A stretch of 64,000 nucleotides of DNA from the NCBI RefSeq assembly GCF_014648055.1, contig NZ_BMQJ01000017.1:121103-185102 (forward strand). Reading direction: 5' to 3'. Positions 16,019-25,005 of this stretch are shown piece by piece; position 1 is the stretch's first letter, and the number at the start of each line of letters is the position of its first letter. Made by a program: the position numbers and the translations under genes. Below the pieces are notes generated by a model. That model was not told where the DNA came from and did not search any database. It was given only the letters and a program-made list of their open reading frames with translations. The stretch comes from Streptosporangium pseudovulgare (GTDB taxonomy: Bacteria > Actinomycetota > Actinomycetes > Streptosporangiales > Streptosporangiaceae).

Positions 16019-17289
16019 GGCGGGGCCTGCCGCGGGCGGCGGGCGCCCTGGCCGCGCTCTTCCTGCTGGTCCCCGCGCCGCCGGCCGCCGCGGACGTGCG
16101 CCAGGACCAGCGCTGGGTGCTGCGGGCGCTCGACGTCGAGCGGGCCTGGAAGGTCACCCGGGGCGTGGGGGTCACCGTCGCCGTGGTGGACAGCGCGGTG
16201 GACGCCGGGGTCGCCGAGCTGCGCGGCAGGGTCGTCTCCGGGCCCGACATGGGATCCGCCGAGAGCGCGCTTCCGGGCGGTTCCGCGCCGGGCATGCACG
16301 GCACCGCGATGGCCTCGCTCATCGCCGGGGCGGGCAAGGGCGACGGCGGCCTGCTCGGTGTCGCGCCGGAGGCCGGGATCCTCTCGCTGCCGCTGGTGCC
16401 GCGCGAGGACGAGGACGGCGAAGGCGGGATCGCCGCCGCGCCGCCCAGGGTGGAGCGGCGGCAGGGCGCCGACAGCCCGCTGGCCCGCGCGATCCGCTAC
16501 GCCGCCGACCACGGGGCCAAGGTCGTCAGCATGTCGCTGGGCGCCTACGGGCCGCACCGGGCCGAGCGCGAGGCGGTCTCCTACGCGCTGTCGCGGGGCG
16601 TGGTGCTGGTCGCGGCGGCCGGGAACGACGGTGGTTCGGCCTACACCGCGAGCCACGGCACCTCCTTCTGGAGCTTCCCGGCCGGATACTCCGGGGTCAT
16701 CGGGGTGGGCGCGGTCGACGCCCGCGGCGAGCCGGCGCCGTTCAGCAGCGACAACCTGTCGGTCATGGTCGCCGCGCCGGGGGTGGGCGTGCCGGTGACG
16801 CTCCCGGGCGGCGGGTACGGCACGTCCGAGGGGACCAGTGCGGCGACCGCGCTGGTGGCCGGGGTCGCCGCACTGATAAAAGCGAAATATCCGGATCTGC
16901 CGCCCTATCTCGTGTCGCGGGCCCTGACCTCCACCGCCACCTCCGCGCCCGCCGCCGGATACGACGACCACGTCGGGTTCGGCATGGTCGACGCCGCGGC
17001 GGCGCTGGCCAGGGCCGGGGAGCTGGCGGGCGCCCGATCCGGGGCCGGGGAGCCCCCGGGCGGGCACTTCGGGTCCGGTGCGCCGGCCCCGCCGGAACGG
17101 CCCGGCCCGGACCCGCTGCGCCTGTGGCTGTACGGCACCGGCCTGCTGACCGGGGTGCTGGCCTTCGCCGGGGCCGCGGCGGCGCTCAACCGGCGGCCCG
17201 CGCCGTCCGGCCCGCGCGGCGGCGGGGAACGGGGCGGCCTTCGGCGCCGGCCGCCGTGGCCGTGGCCCCGACGCGGGCCGGAGGGATGA
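16012..17289 (+). CDS. Secreted mycosin-like subtilase (S8), module 2
   Basis: A 425-residue S8 protease with a clean signal peptide (RAAGALAALFLLVPAPPAAA). The catalytic Asp is in VAVVDSAVD (about residue 60), His in MHGTAMAS (about 97) and Ser in GTSAATAL (about 276), with the oxyanion Asn in AAAGNDGG. A C-terminal transmembrane helix (LWLYGTGLLTGVLAFAGAAAAL) and a basic tail follow. It is paralogous to the module 1 subtilase, but its tail lacks the APENG repeats. The GTG overlaps the preceding gene by 7 nt and follows AGGGGAA. Membrane-anchored, outward-facing proteolysis is inferred. Confidence 0.88.
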   Translation: MLRRGLPRAAGALAALFLLVPAPPAAADVRQDQRWVLRALDVERAWKVTRGVGVTVAVVDSAVDAGVAELRGRVVSGPDMGSAESALPGGSAPGMHGTAMASLIAGAGKGDGGLLGVAPEAGILSLPLVPREDEDGEGGIAAAPPRVERRQGADSPLARAIRYAADHGAKVVSMSLGAYGPHRAEREAVSYALSRGVVLVAAAGNDGGSAYTASHGTSFWSFPAGYSGVIGVGAVDARGEPAPFSSDNLSVMVAAPGVGVPVTLPGGGYGTSEGTSAATALVAGVAALIKAKYPDLPPYLVSRALTSTATSAPAAGYDDHVGFGMVDAAAALARAGELAGARSGAGEPPGGHFGSGAPAPPERPGPDPLRLWLYGTGLLTGVLAFAGAAAALNRRPAPSGPRGGGERGGLRRRPPWPWPRRGPEG

Positions 17290-17302
17290 GCCCGCGGGGA
17301 CG

Positions 17303-17343
17303 GTTCGAACTCGATTCGAACGCGGTTTGGACACCGTTCGGAC
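17303..17343. promoter_or_regulatory. Helically phased array of four GTTYGRAC octamers
   Basis: GTTCGAAC, ATTCGAAC, GTTTGGAC and GTTCGGAC start at 17303, 17314, 17325 and 17336, exactly 11 bp apart with 3-bp spacers. They lie between the subtilase stop and the hypothetical/alkyltransferase-like pair. The one-turn spacing looks like an iterated protein-binding site. The regulator is unknown. Confidence 0.5.
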
Positions 17344-17420
17344 ACTCTTCGGGTGCGGCGCGGTCCGATCTTCGGATCTCCGGCACGAAGGCGATCAAAG
17401 GTTCGCTAGGGTCGCCCCTC

Positions 17421-17789
17421 ATGGGGTACGAGTTGCGCGTGGAGCGCCCGGCGCCTCTCGCCTTCGCGGAACTCGCGACTGTGCTGGGGCAGGCGGGGTT
17501 CGAGTTCCGCGGTTCACAGGAGACGGGTGAGGTCCTGGCCCGCCACGCCGACGGCCTGCACGCCGTCGCGGTCTGGAACGGCGGCCTGTCCGGCGCGCCC
17601 GGGTCCGACTGGCACGTGGCCCAGCTCGCCCGGGTCTCGACGCTGCTGAACGCCAGCCTGGTCGGTGAGGACGGCGAGACCTACGCGATCCGCGAGGGCC
17701 GCCTGGAGCAGCTGAACGGCTCGGCGTCGTACGAGTTCGGCAAGGTCGACGAGATCCTGGCCGCCGGACCGGCCGCATGGAGCCGGTAG
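17421..17789 (+). CDS. Hypothetical protein upstream of the alkyltransferase-like gene
   Basis: I do not recognise this 122-residue soluble protein. It looks alpha/beta, with a segment DWHVAQLARVSTLLNASLVGEDGETY suggesting a small compact domain, and it has no signal peptide or membrane helix. The ATG is 8 nt after TAGGGT, suggesting leaderless transcription. It overlaps the alkyltransferase-like gene by 13 nt, so the two are translationally linked. A phased octamer array lies about 80 nt upstream of its start. Confidence 0.65.
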   Translation: MGYELRVERPAPLAFAELATVLGQAGFEFRGSQETGEVLARHADGLHAVAVWNGGLSGAPGSDWHVAQLARVSTLLNASLVGEDGETYAIREGRLEQLNGSASYEFGKVDEILAAGPAAWSR

Positions 17790-18097
17790 GCCACCCGACA
17801 CCGTACGCCGAGCGGGTGCTCGACCTGGTCGAGCGCATCCCGCCGGGGATGGTCATGTCCTACGGCGATGTCGCCGAGTATCTCGGCGAGGGCGGCCCCC
17901 GGCAGGTCGGCCGGGTGATGTCCCTGTGGGGCGGCGGCGTGCCCTGGTGGCGCGTCGTGCACGCCGACGGCACCCCGCCGCCGGGCCACGAGCGGCGGTG
18001 CCTGGAGCACTGGCGCCGGGAGGGCACTCCGCTGCGGGGCTCACGCGCCGACATCCGCGCGGCCAGATGGGACGGCACACCCAGAAATCGGGCGTAA
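17777..18097 (+). CDS. Alkyltransferase-like (ATL/MGMT-family) DNA-binding protein
   Basis: A 106-residue protein matching the DNA-binding domain of O6-alkylguanine-DNA alkyltransferase (IPPGMVMSYGDVAEYLG, ARR-type helix QVGRVMS). The active-site PCHR is PWWR, so the acceptor Cys is replaced by Trp. That is the signature of ATL proteins, which bind O6-alkylguanine without transferring the alkyl group and pass the lesion to nucleotide excision repair. It overlaps the upstream hypothetical gene by 13 nt. The start ATG lies inside that gene. Confidence 0.9.
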   Translation: MEPVGHPTPYAERVLDLVERIPPGMVMSYGDVAEYLGEGGPRQVGRVMSLWGGGVPWWRVVHADGTPPPGHERRCLEHWRREGTPLRGSRADIRAARWDGTPRNRA

Positions 18098-18164
18098 TCG
18101 ACGTCCGCGGGCCCACTACGATGGCGTAGGACAGCGATCTGTCCGAAAGGCGGTGCCTCCCCCC

Positions 18165-21071
18165 ATGGCCACCGGCGTCACACCCGCGCGGGCAGGCGGC
18201 GATCCCGTCGCCGACCGTCTGAAGGTCGTCCAGGATCTCTGCGACCGCGGGGAGCCCCTGGAATCGATGATGGCGACCGTGCTCGCCGAAGGGCTCACGC
18301 CCGCCCAGCGCCGCCGGTTCGACGCCGAGGTCCTGGCGGGCCCGCTCGGCACCCGGCTGGACCTCGCGGTCAAGCGCGGCGCCGCCCGCAGGCGCGAGTT
18401 CGTCACCCTCGTCAAGCCGTACCTCGCCGGAGTGGACGCCAGGGTCAAGCGCGACCTGCCGGTGGCGCGCAGGATCGCCTTCCATCTGGTCGACACCCGC
18501 GAGGCGGACGACCTCGTCGAGGGCGACGCGCTGCAGAAGATCGTCACGGCCGCCGCCGAGCCGTCCCGCCGGGTCCGCAGGAAGATGCGCTGGTACGCCG
18601 ATCTGCCGTTCCAGGACGAGCTCCCGGAGAGCATGTTCCGGCTGCGCGCCGCCGACCTCGTCCCGATCACCCGGATCGAGGACATCTCCTGGTCCGGCGG
18701 ACGGCTGCGGATCACCGGCCACGCCTACCTCGCGGGCCTGTCGGTCCGCGGCCCCCGCTTCAACCGCGCCACCGTCGTGCTGCGCGGCCCCCGCGGGCTG
18801 CCGCCCGTACGGCTGCGCACCCGCCGCGTCCTCGACCCCTCGGCGACCCACGGCGCCGCCGAGGCGGGCTGCAACTACGACTGGTCCGGCTTCGTCGCCG
18901 AGCTGCGTCCCTGGTCGCTGCGCTGGCGCGCCGGGGCGCGGGTGGTGCTGCGCGGCGGCAGGAGGCTGCTGCGCCGCCGCTCCGTCGTGCGCGACACCAC
19001 GACGTGGCGCGCGGAGATCGTGATCTGGAGCCGCGGCGCCCGCGCCGTCGGCCTGCTGCGCGGCCCCTCCACCGGCCGCACCGAGCGGCCCGCGGGCCTG
19101 GACATCGGCCACCGCCGGTGGATCCGCCCGGTCTGGACCTCCGACCGCGCCCTGCAGATCGCGCTGCAGCCCACCCGGGCCGAGCTGACCGGGGTGACGC
19201 TGGACGGCGACCGGCTGGAGCTGCGGGTCTTCCTGCCCGGCAAGCAGCACACCAGGGGCAACGCGCGGCTGGACGGTCACCGCATCGCCGCCGACTTCAC
19301 CCCCGTCAAGGGCGGCACCGACGTCGTCGTGCCGCTCGCCGTACCTTCCCTGCTGCAGGAGCGTGACGGCGGCAGGCTCTGGGTCGAGCCCAAGGGCGAG
19401 CCCGCGGCCCCCGTCATGCTGGGCGGCGCCGCGGAGAGCCGCTCGGTGATCGGCGAGCGGGAGATCACCGTGCTGGGCGACCGGCGCGACCGCGTGTCGG
19501 TCTCCGCCCAGCGTGTCCGCCCCGTCATCTCCGAGGCGGCCTGGGCCGCGGACGGCACGCTCACCCTCGCCGGCTCCTATCCCGCCGCCCCCGGCGCGGT
19601 CGAGCTGAGCCTCAAGCACCGCACCGGCCTGATCCACACCGTGCCGCTGGAGCGCGACGGCGAGCGCTTCACGGCGCGGTTCGCGCCCGCCGCGATGCCC
19701 CGCTTCGCCGGGACCGTCTCGCTGGCGAGCGGCACCTGGACCATGGCGGTCCGCGACCCCGGCGGGAAGATCGTGCCGGTCCGCGCCGACCACGCCCTCC
19801 TCGACTCGCTGGACGAGGAGACGAAGGTCCGCGACGGGCGGGAGTACCGCCTGGTCTCCACCCGGTTCGACGTGCCCGTGCTGACCGTCGCCGAGCACGT
19901 GCCCGACGACGAGAAGGGCGCCGGTGGCCTGTACGCGCTGCAGCGTACGTTCTACCCCGCCCAGCGGGCCATGGAGGCGACCGACGCGACCGTCTACGTC
20001 TCCTACGACGGCCGCCAGTACGAGGGCAACGTCCGCGCGGTCTACGAGGAGCGCGTACGGCGCGGCGACGACCGCGAGCACATCTGGGTGGTCAAGGACG
20101 GCGCGTTCGTCCCGCCGGGATCGGCCGAACTGGGCTTCGGCCCGGACATCCGCCCGACGGTGGTCCGCTCCGGCAGCCGCGAGCACTACGCGGCGCTCGC
20201 CCGCTCGCGGTACGTCGTGGCCAACGGCTTCCTGCCGCCGTGGTTCCGGGCCCGCGAGGACCAGACGGTCGTGCAGACCTGGCACGGCAGCCCGCTCAAG
20301 CTCCTGGGCAACGACCTGCCGCACATGTCGCGCGACCCGAAGCCGCCGGCCTGGCACCGCCAGGCGGCCGAGGTGCGCGGCTGGGACCTGCTGGTCTCCC
20401 AGAGCCCGTGGGCCACCCCGATCCTGCGCAAGGCGTTCGGCTACCGCGGGGAGATCCTGGAGAGCGGCTACCCGCGCAACGACGTGCTGTCGTCCCCCGA
20501 CCGGGACGAGATCGCCGCGCGGGTGCGGCGCGAGCTGGGCGTCGCCGAGGGCTCCACCGTGGTGCTCTACGCGCCGACCTTCCGCGACTACGACCGCAGG
20601 AACGCCTCGGTGAAGCTGAACCTCGCCGAGGCGCGGCGGGTCCTCGGGGCGGGTCACACGTTCCTGGTCAGGGGACACCCGATGCAGGCGGCCCCGAACG
20701 TGCCGCGCGATCTCGCGCTGGACGTCACGACATATCCGGAAGTGACGGATCTGTTGTTGATCGCCGACGTGCTGATCACCGACTACTCGGCCATCATGTT
20801 CGACTTCGCCGTGACCGGCCGGCCCATGCTCTTCTTCACCTACGACGCGCAGCGCTACTCGGCCAAGCGGGGCCTGTACCTCGACCTCGCGGCCGAGGCC
20901 CCCGGGCCGCTGCTGACGACCGCCGCCGAGGTGATCGAGGCGCTGCGGACGATCGACGAGGTGGCCGCCGCGCACGCCGACCGCTACGAGCGGTTCCGCC
21001 GCACCTACGCGCCCCGCGACGACGGCAAGGCGACCGGCCGGCTGGTGGACCACGTCTTCGGCGGCTCCTGA
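18165..21071 (+). CDS. TagF-like CDP-glycerol glycerophosphotransferase, teichoic acid synthesis
   Basis: A 968-residue protein. The C-terminal third is a glycerophosphotransferase domain with VQTWHGSPLKLLG, YAPTFRDYDRRN, RGHPMQ and the DYSAIMFDFA segment. The N-terminal ~600 residues are a helical segment followed by several beta-rich immunoglobulin-like or TagF-N-type repeats, longer than in Bacillus TagF. It probably polymerises or primes poly(glycerol phosphate)-type wall polymer at the inner membrane face. The ATG 18165 is chosen. GTG 18153 is possible, but it sits only 2 nt after AAAGG. A TACGAT hexamer (18118) is a plausible -10. Confidence 0.88.
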   Translation: MATGVTPARAGGDPVADRLKVVQDLCDRGEPLESMMATVLAEGLTPAQRRRFDAEVLAGPLGTRLDLAVKRGAARRREFVTLVKPYLAGVDARVKRDLPVARRIAFHLVDTREADDLVEGDALQKIVTAAAEPSRRVRRKMRWYADLPFQDELPESMFRLRAADLVPITRIEDISWSGGRLRITGHAYLAGLSVRGPRFNRATVVLRGPRGLPPVRLRTRRVLDPSATHGAAEAGCNYDWSGFVAELRPWSLRWRAGARVVLRGGRRLLRRRSVVRDTTTWRAEIVIWSRGARAVGLLRGPSTGRTERPAGLDIGHRRWIRPVWTSDRALQIALQPTRAELTGVTLDGDRLELRVFLPGKQHTRGNARLDGHRIAADFTPVKGGTDVVVPLAVPSLLQERDGGRLWVEPKGEPAAPVMLGGAAESRSVIGEREITVLGDRRDRVSVSAQRVRPVISEAAWAADGTLTLAGSYPAAPGAVELSLKHRTGLIHTVPLERDGERFTARFAPAAMPRFAGTVSLASGTWTMAVRDPGGKIVPVRADHALLDSLDEETKVRDGREYRLVSTRFDVPVLTVAEHVPDDEKGAGGLYALQRTFYPAQRAMEATDATVYVSYDGRQYEGNVRAVYEERVRRGDDREHIWVVKDGAFVPPGSAELGFGPDIRPTVVRSGSREHYAALARSRYVVANGFLPPWFRAREDQTVVQTWHGSPLKLLGNDLPHMSRDPKPPAWHRQAAEVRGWDLLVSQSPWATPILRKAFGYRGEILESGYPRNDVLSSPDRDEIAARVRRELGVAEGSTVVLYAPTFRDYDRRNASVKLNLAEARRVLGAGHTFLVRGHPMQAAPNVPRDLALDVTTYPEVTDLLLIADVLITDYSAIMFDFAVTGRPMLFFTYDAQRYSAKRGLYLDLAAEAPGPLLTTAAEVIEALRTIDEVAAAHADRYERFRRTYAPRDDGKATGRLVDHVFGGS

Positions 21072-21374
21072 CGCGCGGGGCCCGGAGCCGCGGTGGGGCC
21101 CCGGCGCTCCGTGGCGCCCCGGTCTTCCGGTGAGGCCCCGACCTCGACCCCCGACCTCGACGGGAGCCCCGCGAAGCCGCCGCGGCGCCCCGGCTCCGAT
21201 GAGGGCTCCGGACATCCTGTGAGATTTCCGACGCCTCCGGATCCTCCGGGGGCGTTCCCACCGAGGTCCGGCGGGTTCCCCCGGGCGGCCCGCCCGCGCC
21301 GGCCGCGTCTTTCACCGTGCGACTCACGCGGACTCGGCACGATCATCGCCCGGGATCTGGTGGAATGACGAGTT
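21072..21374. other. 303-bp intergenic region upstream of adnA
   Basis: GC-rich, with a short CCCGACCTCGA direct repeat near 21140. I see no gene, no strong hairpin and no clear promoter. Confidence 0.5.
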
Positions 21375-24300
21375 GTGAGTGGTCAGGGTTGGCGTCTGGT
21401 ACGTCGTGAGGGCGCGGGGAGGGCTGTTGCCCCCGTGCTCGACGAGCACCAGAGTGCGGTGGTGGCGCATGAGAGCGGCCCGCTGCTCGTGCTCGCCGGA
21501 CCCGGCACCGGCAAGACCACCACGATCGTGGAGAGCGTGGTCGACCGGGTCGAGCGGCGGGGCGCCGACCCCGAACGGGTGCTGGTCCTCACCTACAGCC
21601 GCAGGGCCGCCGAGGAACTGCGCGAGCGCATCACCGCCCGGGTCCGCCGCACCACCCGCACCCCGCTGGCGATGACCTTCCACTCCTACGCCTACGCCCT
21701 GCTGCGCCGCGAGGCCGTCCTCGCCGGACGGGTGCCGCCGCGCGTGCTGACCGCCCCCGAGCAGCTGCTGGAGATCCGCCGCCTGCTCCACGGCGAGCTG
21801 GAGGACGGCGCCCTCCACTGGCCCGAGGACATACGCGAGGCCCTCGCCACCCGCGGCTTCGCCCAGGAACTGCGCGACTTCCTGGCCCGCGCCACCGAGA
21901 TCGGCCTCGGCGGGCGCGACCTCGTCGAGCTGGGCCGCCTGCACGGCCGCCCCTCCTGGGTGGCCGCCGGGCGGTTCGCCGACCGCTACCACACCCGGTT
22001 CGACCTCGACGCCGAGCCGGTGCTCGACTACGCCGACCTGATCCGCGCCGCCGCCGCCCTGCTCGCCGAGCCCGAGGCGCGACTGCGCGAGCGGTCCGCC
22101 TACGACGTCGTCTTCGTCGACGAGTACCAGGACGTCGACCCGGCCCAGGAGCTGCTGCTCCAGCAGCTCGCCGGGGAGGGCCGCGACCTCGTCGCGGTCG
22201 GCGACCCCGACCAGTCGATCTACGGCTTCCGCGGTGCCGACGTGCGCGGGATCATGGACTTCCCCGACCGGTTCCGCCGCGCCGACGGCGCCAGGGCGCC
22301 CGTCCTGGCGCTGCGCGTCTGCCGCCGCAGCGGCCCGGAGCTGCTCCGGGCCACCCGCCGCGTCACCGCCCGCCTGCCCGCCCCGCTCGGCGGCGCGGCC
22401 CACCACCGCGACCTGCGCGCCCTGCCGGACGCCGTTCCCGGCGACGTCCGGGTCGTGGTGACCGACGGCGCGACCCAGGAGGCCGCCGTCGTCGCCGACA
22501 CACTGCGCCGGGCGCACCTGCTGGACGGCGTCCCCTGGTCGCGGATGGCGGTGCTGGTCCGCTCGGCCACCCGCCAGGTCCCGCTGCTGCGCCGCGCGCT
22601 GGTGAGCGCCGGGGTGCCGGCGGTGGTCGGCGGCGGTGAGGTGCCGCTGTTCCAGGAGCCCGGCGTGCGGCCGCTGATCCGGCTGATCCAGGTCGCGCTC
22701 CACCCGGAGAACCTCGACGAGGGCATGGCCGAGGAGTTGCTGACCGGCGCGCTCGGCGGCACCGACATGATCGGCGTTCGCCGCCTGCGCCGGGCGCTGC
22801 GGATCGCCGAGCACGAGGCGCTGCTCCACCCCGACGAACGCGACGTTCCCGGCGGTGACGTGCCCGGCGACGACGACGCTTCCGATGGTGACCTGCTTCG
22901 CGACGACGACGTGCCCGGCGGTGACGACGCGCGCGGCGGTGACCTGCCCGGCGACGACGCTTCCGGCGGCGACCTGCTCCGCGATGACGACGTTCCCGGC
23001 GGTGACATGCCCGGCGACGACGCGCGCGGCGACGTGCTCCGGGACGCCCCGGCGCCCGGTGACGACGTGCCCGGCGGCGCGGCCGGTCCGCGGGACGGCA
23101 CCGGCGGGCCGGAGGAGGACGGCCTCCCGGTCCCGCTGGAGGAGCGCGCGGCGCCGGCGCCCCGCTCGTCCGGCGAACTCCTCGTCGCCGCGCTCAAGGA
23201 CGCCCGGGAGCTGGTCCGGGTCGAGCCGCACGTGGCGCTGCCCGCCGAGCGGGTCGCCCGGCTCATCGCCAGCGCCACCGAGGCCGTACGGCGCGGCGGC
23301 ACCGCCGAGGACGTGCTGTGGACCGTCTGGAAGGCCACCGGCCTGGCCGAGAAGTGGACCGAGACGAGCCTCGCGGGCGGGTTCCGGGGCGCCATGGCCG
23401 ACCGCGACCTCGACGCGGTGGTGGCGCTGTTCGACCACGCGGCCAAGTTCGTCGACCGGCTGCCGCACGCCGGCGTCGAGGTGTTCGTGGAGGACCTCGT
23501 CTCCCAGGAGATCCCCGGAGACTCCCTCGCCGAGCGCGCCCCCGACGCCGACTCGGTGCGCATCCTGACCGCGCACCGCTCCAAGGGCCTGGAGTGGGAC
23601 GTGGTGGTCGTCGCCGGCGTCCAGGAGGGCGTCTGGCCCGACCTGCGGCCGCACGGCCCGGTCCTGCGCACCGACGACATGGTCGCCCGGGCCCGCGGCT
23701 CCGAGCACGAGAGCCCGTCGGCCGTCGCCGCCGCCCTGACCTCCCAGGTGCTGGCCGAGGAGCGCCGCCTGTTCTACGTCGCGACGACCCGGGCCGGGAA
23801 GCGGCTCGTCGTCACCGCCGTCGGCGGGGAGGACAGCGAGGAGCGCCCCTCCCGGTTCCTCACCGAGCTGGTGCCCGGCTCGGACGAGGAGGCCGGCGTC
23901 GACGAGCGCTCCCGCTGGCTGAGCATGTCGGCGCTGGTCGCCGACCTCCGCTCGGCGGTGACCGACCCGACCCGGCCGGCCCCGCTGCGCCGGGCCGCCG
24001 CCGAGCACCTGGCCCGGCTCGCCGTGGCCGGGGTGCCCGGCGCGCACCCCGACGAGTGGTACGCCCTGACCCCGGTCTCCGACGACCGCCCGCTGAACTG
24101 GCCCGACGGCATCGTGCGCATCTCGCCCTCGACGGTGGAGAACTTCACCAAGTGCGGCCTGCGCTGGCTGCTGGAGACCTCCGTCGGCGCGGGCGGCACC
24201 GACGCGGCCCGGGGCCTGGGCACGGTCGTGCACGCCCTGGCCGTGCTGGCCGCGACGGGCATGCCGAGCGAGGAGACGCTCGGCAAGCGCCTGGACGACG

Positions 24301-24872
24301 TCTGGGGCGAACTCGACTTCGGCGGCGTCTGGTACAACCGCAAGCAGCGCCGGGTGGCCGAGGAGATGGTCGCCAAGTTCCTGCGCTGGCACCGGGACAA
24401 CCCCCGCGAGCTGGTCGGCCTGGAGGAGGCGTTCGTCGCCACGCTCGCCGACGGCGTGCAGATCAAGGGCCGGGTCGACCGCGTCGAGCGCGACGCCGAC
24501 GGCCGGGCCGTGATCATCGACATCAAGACGGGCAAGAACGGCCCCAAGGACGCCGACCTCGACCGCCATCCCCAGCTCGGGGTGTACCAGCTCGCCGCGC
24601 TGCTGGGCGCCTTCCAGCGGCACGGGATGACCGAGCCCGGCGGGGCGGCACTGGTCCAGGTGGGCGACGCGGCGGGCAAGAAGGACGCCAAGGAGCAGAT
24701 CCAGCGGCCCCTGTCGGAGGACGCCGACCCCGGCTGGGCCCGCGACATGGTCGAGACCGTCGCGACCGGCATGTCGGGGCCGTTCTTCCAGGCCAAGGTC
24801 AACGACGGCTGCCGCACGTGCGCCGTGCGGTCGAGCTGCCCGGTCAGCAAGAACGGAGACCAGGTGTGCTGA
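21375..24872 (+). CDS. adnA: AdnA-like helicase-nuclease subunit
   Basis: A 1165-residue UvrD-type helicase fused to a RecB-type nuclease. It has Walker A GPGTGKTTT (about 42-50), DEYQD (about 249), GDPDQSIYGFRG, and motifs near HRSKGLEWD and FYVATTRA. The C-terminal nuclease has VIIDIKTGK (about 1049) and a Fe-S Cys set (TKCG near 926, CRTCAVRSSC near 1147). With AdnB it would resect double-strand ends, the actinobacterial counterpart of RecBCD/AddAB. An ~85-residue Asp/Gly/Pro repeat (about 490-575) interrupts the helicase. The GTG start follows GGTGGA at some distance. First of two genes. Confidence 0.92.
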   Translation: MSGQGWRLVRREGAGRAVAPVLDEHQSAVVAHESGPLLVLAGPGTGKTTTIVESVVDRVERRGADPERVLVLTYSRRAAEELRERITARVRRTTRTPLAMTFHSYAYALLRREAVLAGRVPPRVLTAPEQLLEIRRLLHGELEDGALHWPEDIREALATRGFAQELRDFLARATEIGLGGRDLVELGRLHGRPSWVAAGRFADRYHTRFDLDAEPVLDYADLIRAAAALLAEPEARLRERSAYDVVFVDEYQDVDPAQELLLQQLAGEGRDLVAVGDPDQSIYGFRGADVRGIMDFPDRFRRADGARAPVLALRVCRRSGPELLRATRRVTARLPAPLGGAAHHRDLRALPDAVPGDVRVVVTDGATQEAAVVADTLRRAHLLDGVPWSRMAVLVRSATRQVPLLRRALVSAGVPAVVGGGEVPLFQEPGVRPLIRLIQVALHPENLDEGMAEELLTGALGGTDMIGVRRLRRALRIAEHEALLHPDERDVPGGDVPGDDDASDGDLLRDDDVPGGDDARGGDLPGDDASGGDLLRDDDVPGGDMPGDDARGDVLRDAPAPGDDVPGGAAGPRDGTGGPEEDGLPVPLEERAAPAPRSSGELLVAALKDARELVRVEPHVALPAERVARLIASATEAVRRGGTAEDVLWTVWKATGLAEKWTETSLAGGFRGAMADRDLDAVVALFDHAAKFVDRLPHAGVEVFVEDLVSQEIPGDSLAERAPDADSVRILTAHRSKGLEWDVVVVAGVQEGVWPDLRPHGPVLRTDDMVARARGSEHESPSAVAAALTSQVLAEERRLFYVATTRAGKRLVVTAVGGEDSEERPSRFLTELVPGSDEEAGVDERSRWLSMSALVADLRSAVTDPTRPAPLRRAAAEHLARLAVAGVPGAHPDEWYALTPVSDDRPLNWPDGIVRISPSTVENFTKCGLRWLLETSVGAGGTDAARGLGTVVHALAVLAATGMPSEETLGKRLDDVWGELDFGGVWYNRKQRRVAEEMVAKFLRWHRDNPRELVGLEEAFVATLADGVQIKGRVDRVERDADGRAVIIDIKTGKNGPKDADLDRHPQLGVYQLAALLGAFQRHGMTEPGGAALVQVGDAAGKKDAKEQIQRPLSEDADPGWARDMVETVATGMSGPFFQAKVNDGCRTCAVRSSCPVSKNGDQVC
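22845..23090 (+). repeat. Asp/Gly/Pro-coding degenerate repeat inside adnA
   Basis: Imperfect in-frame units coding for VPGGD, VPGDD, DLLRDDD and ARGGD motifs, rich in GGCGGTGAC and GGCGACGAC. The insert is strongly acidic and probably a disordered linker between helicase subdomains. Confidence 0.75.
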
Positions 24873-24900
24873 GCCGTACCGTCCGGCGCGGGGGCGTGCC

Positions 24901-24960
24901 GCGCCGTTCCCCGGCGTCCCGCGTCACTCCGCGCCGTTCCCCGGCGTCCCGCGTCACTCC
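24901..24960. repeat. Perfect 30-bp tandem duplication between adnA and adnB
   Basis: Positions 24901-24930 are repeated exactly at 24931-24960, and the first 6 nt recur once more after that. It fills most of the 133-bp gap between the two genes and has no hairpin. Confidence 0.95.
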
Positions 24961-25005
24961 GCGCCGCCCTCCGGTGGGCCGGGCCGTACCGCGCGGGGGC
25001 GCCGC

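Noticed and set aside
13506..17289. Type VII secretion (ESX) locus
   Set aside because: The subtilases resemble mycosins, but there are no EccB/C/D/E or WXG100 genes in the window.
17303..17343. LexA/SOS box reading of the octamer array
   Set aside because: GAAC and GTTC halves are separated by 3 bp, whereas the actinobacterial SOS box needs 4 bp, and the array has four equal units.
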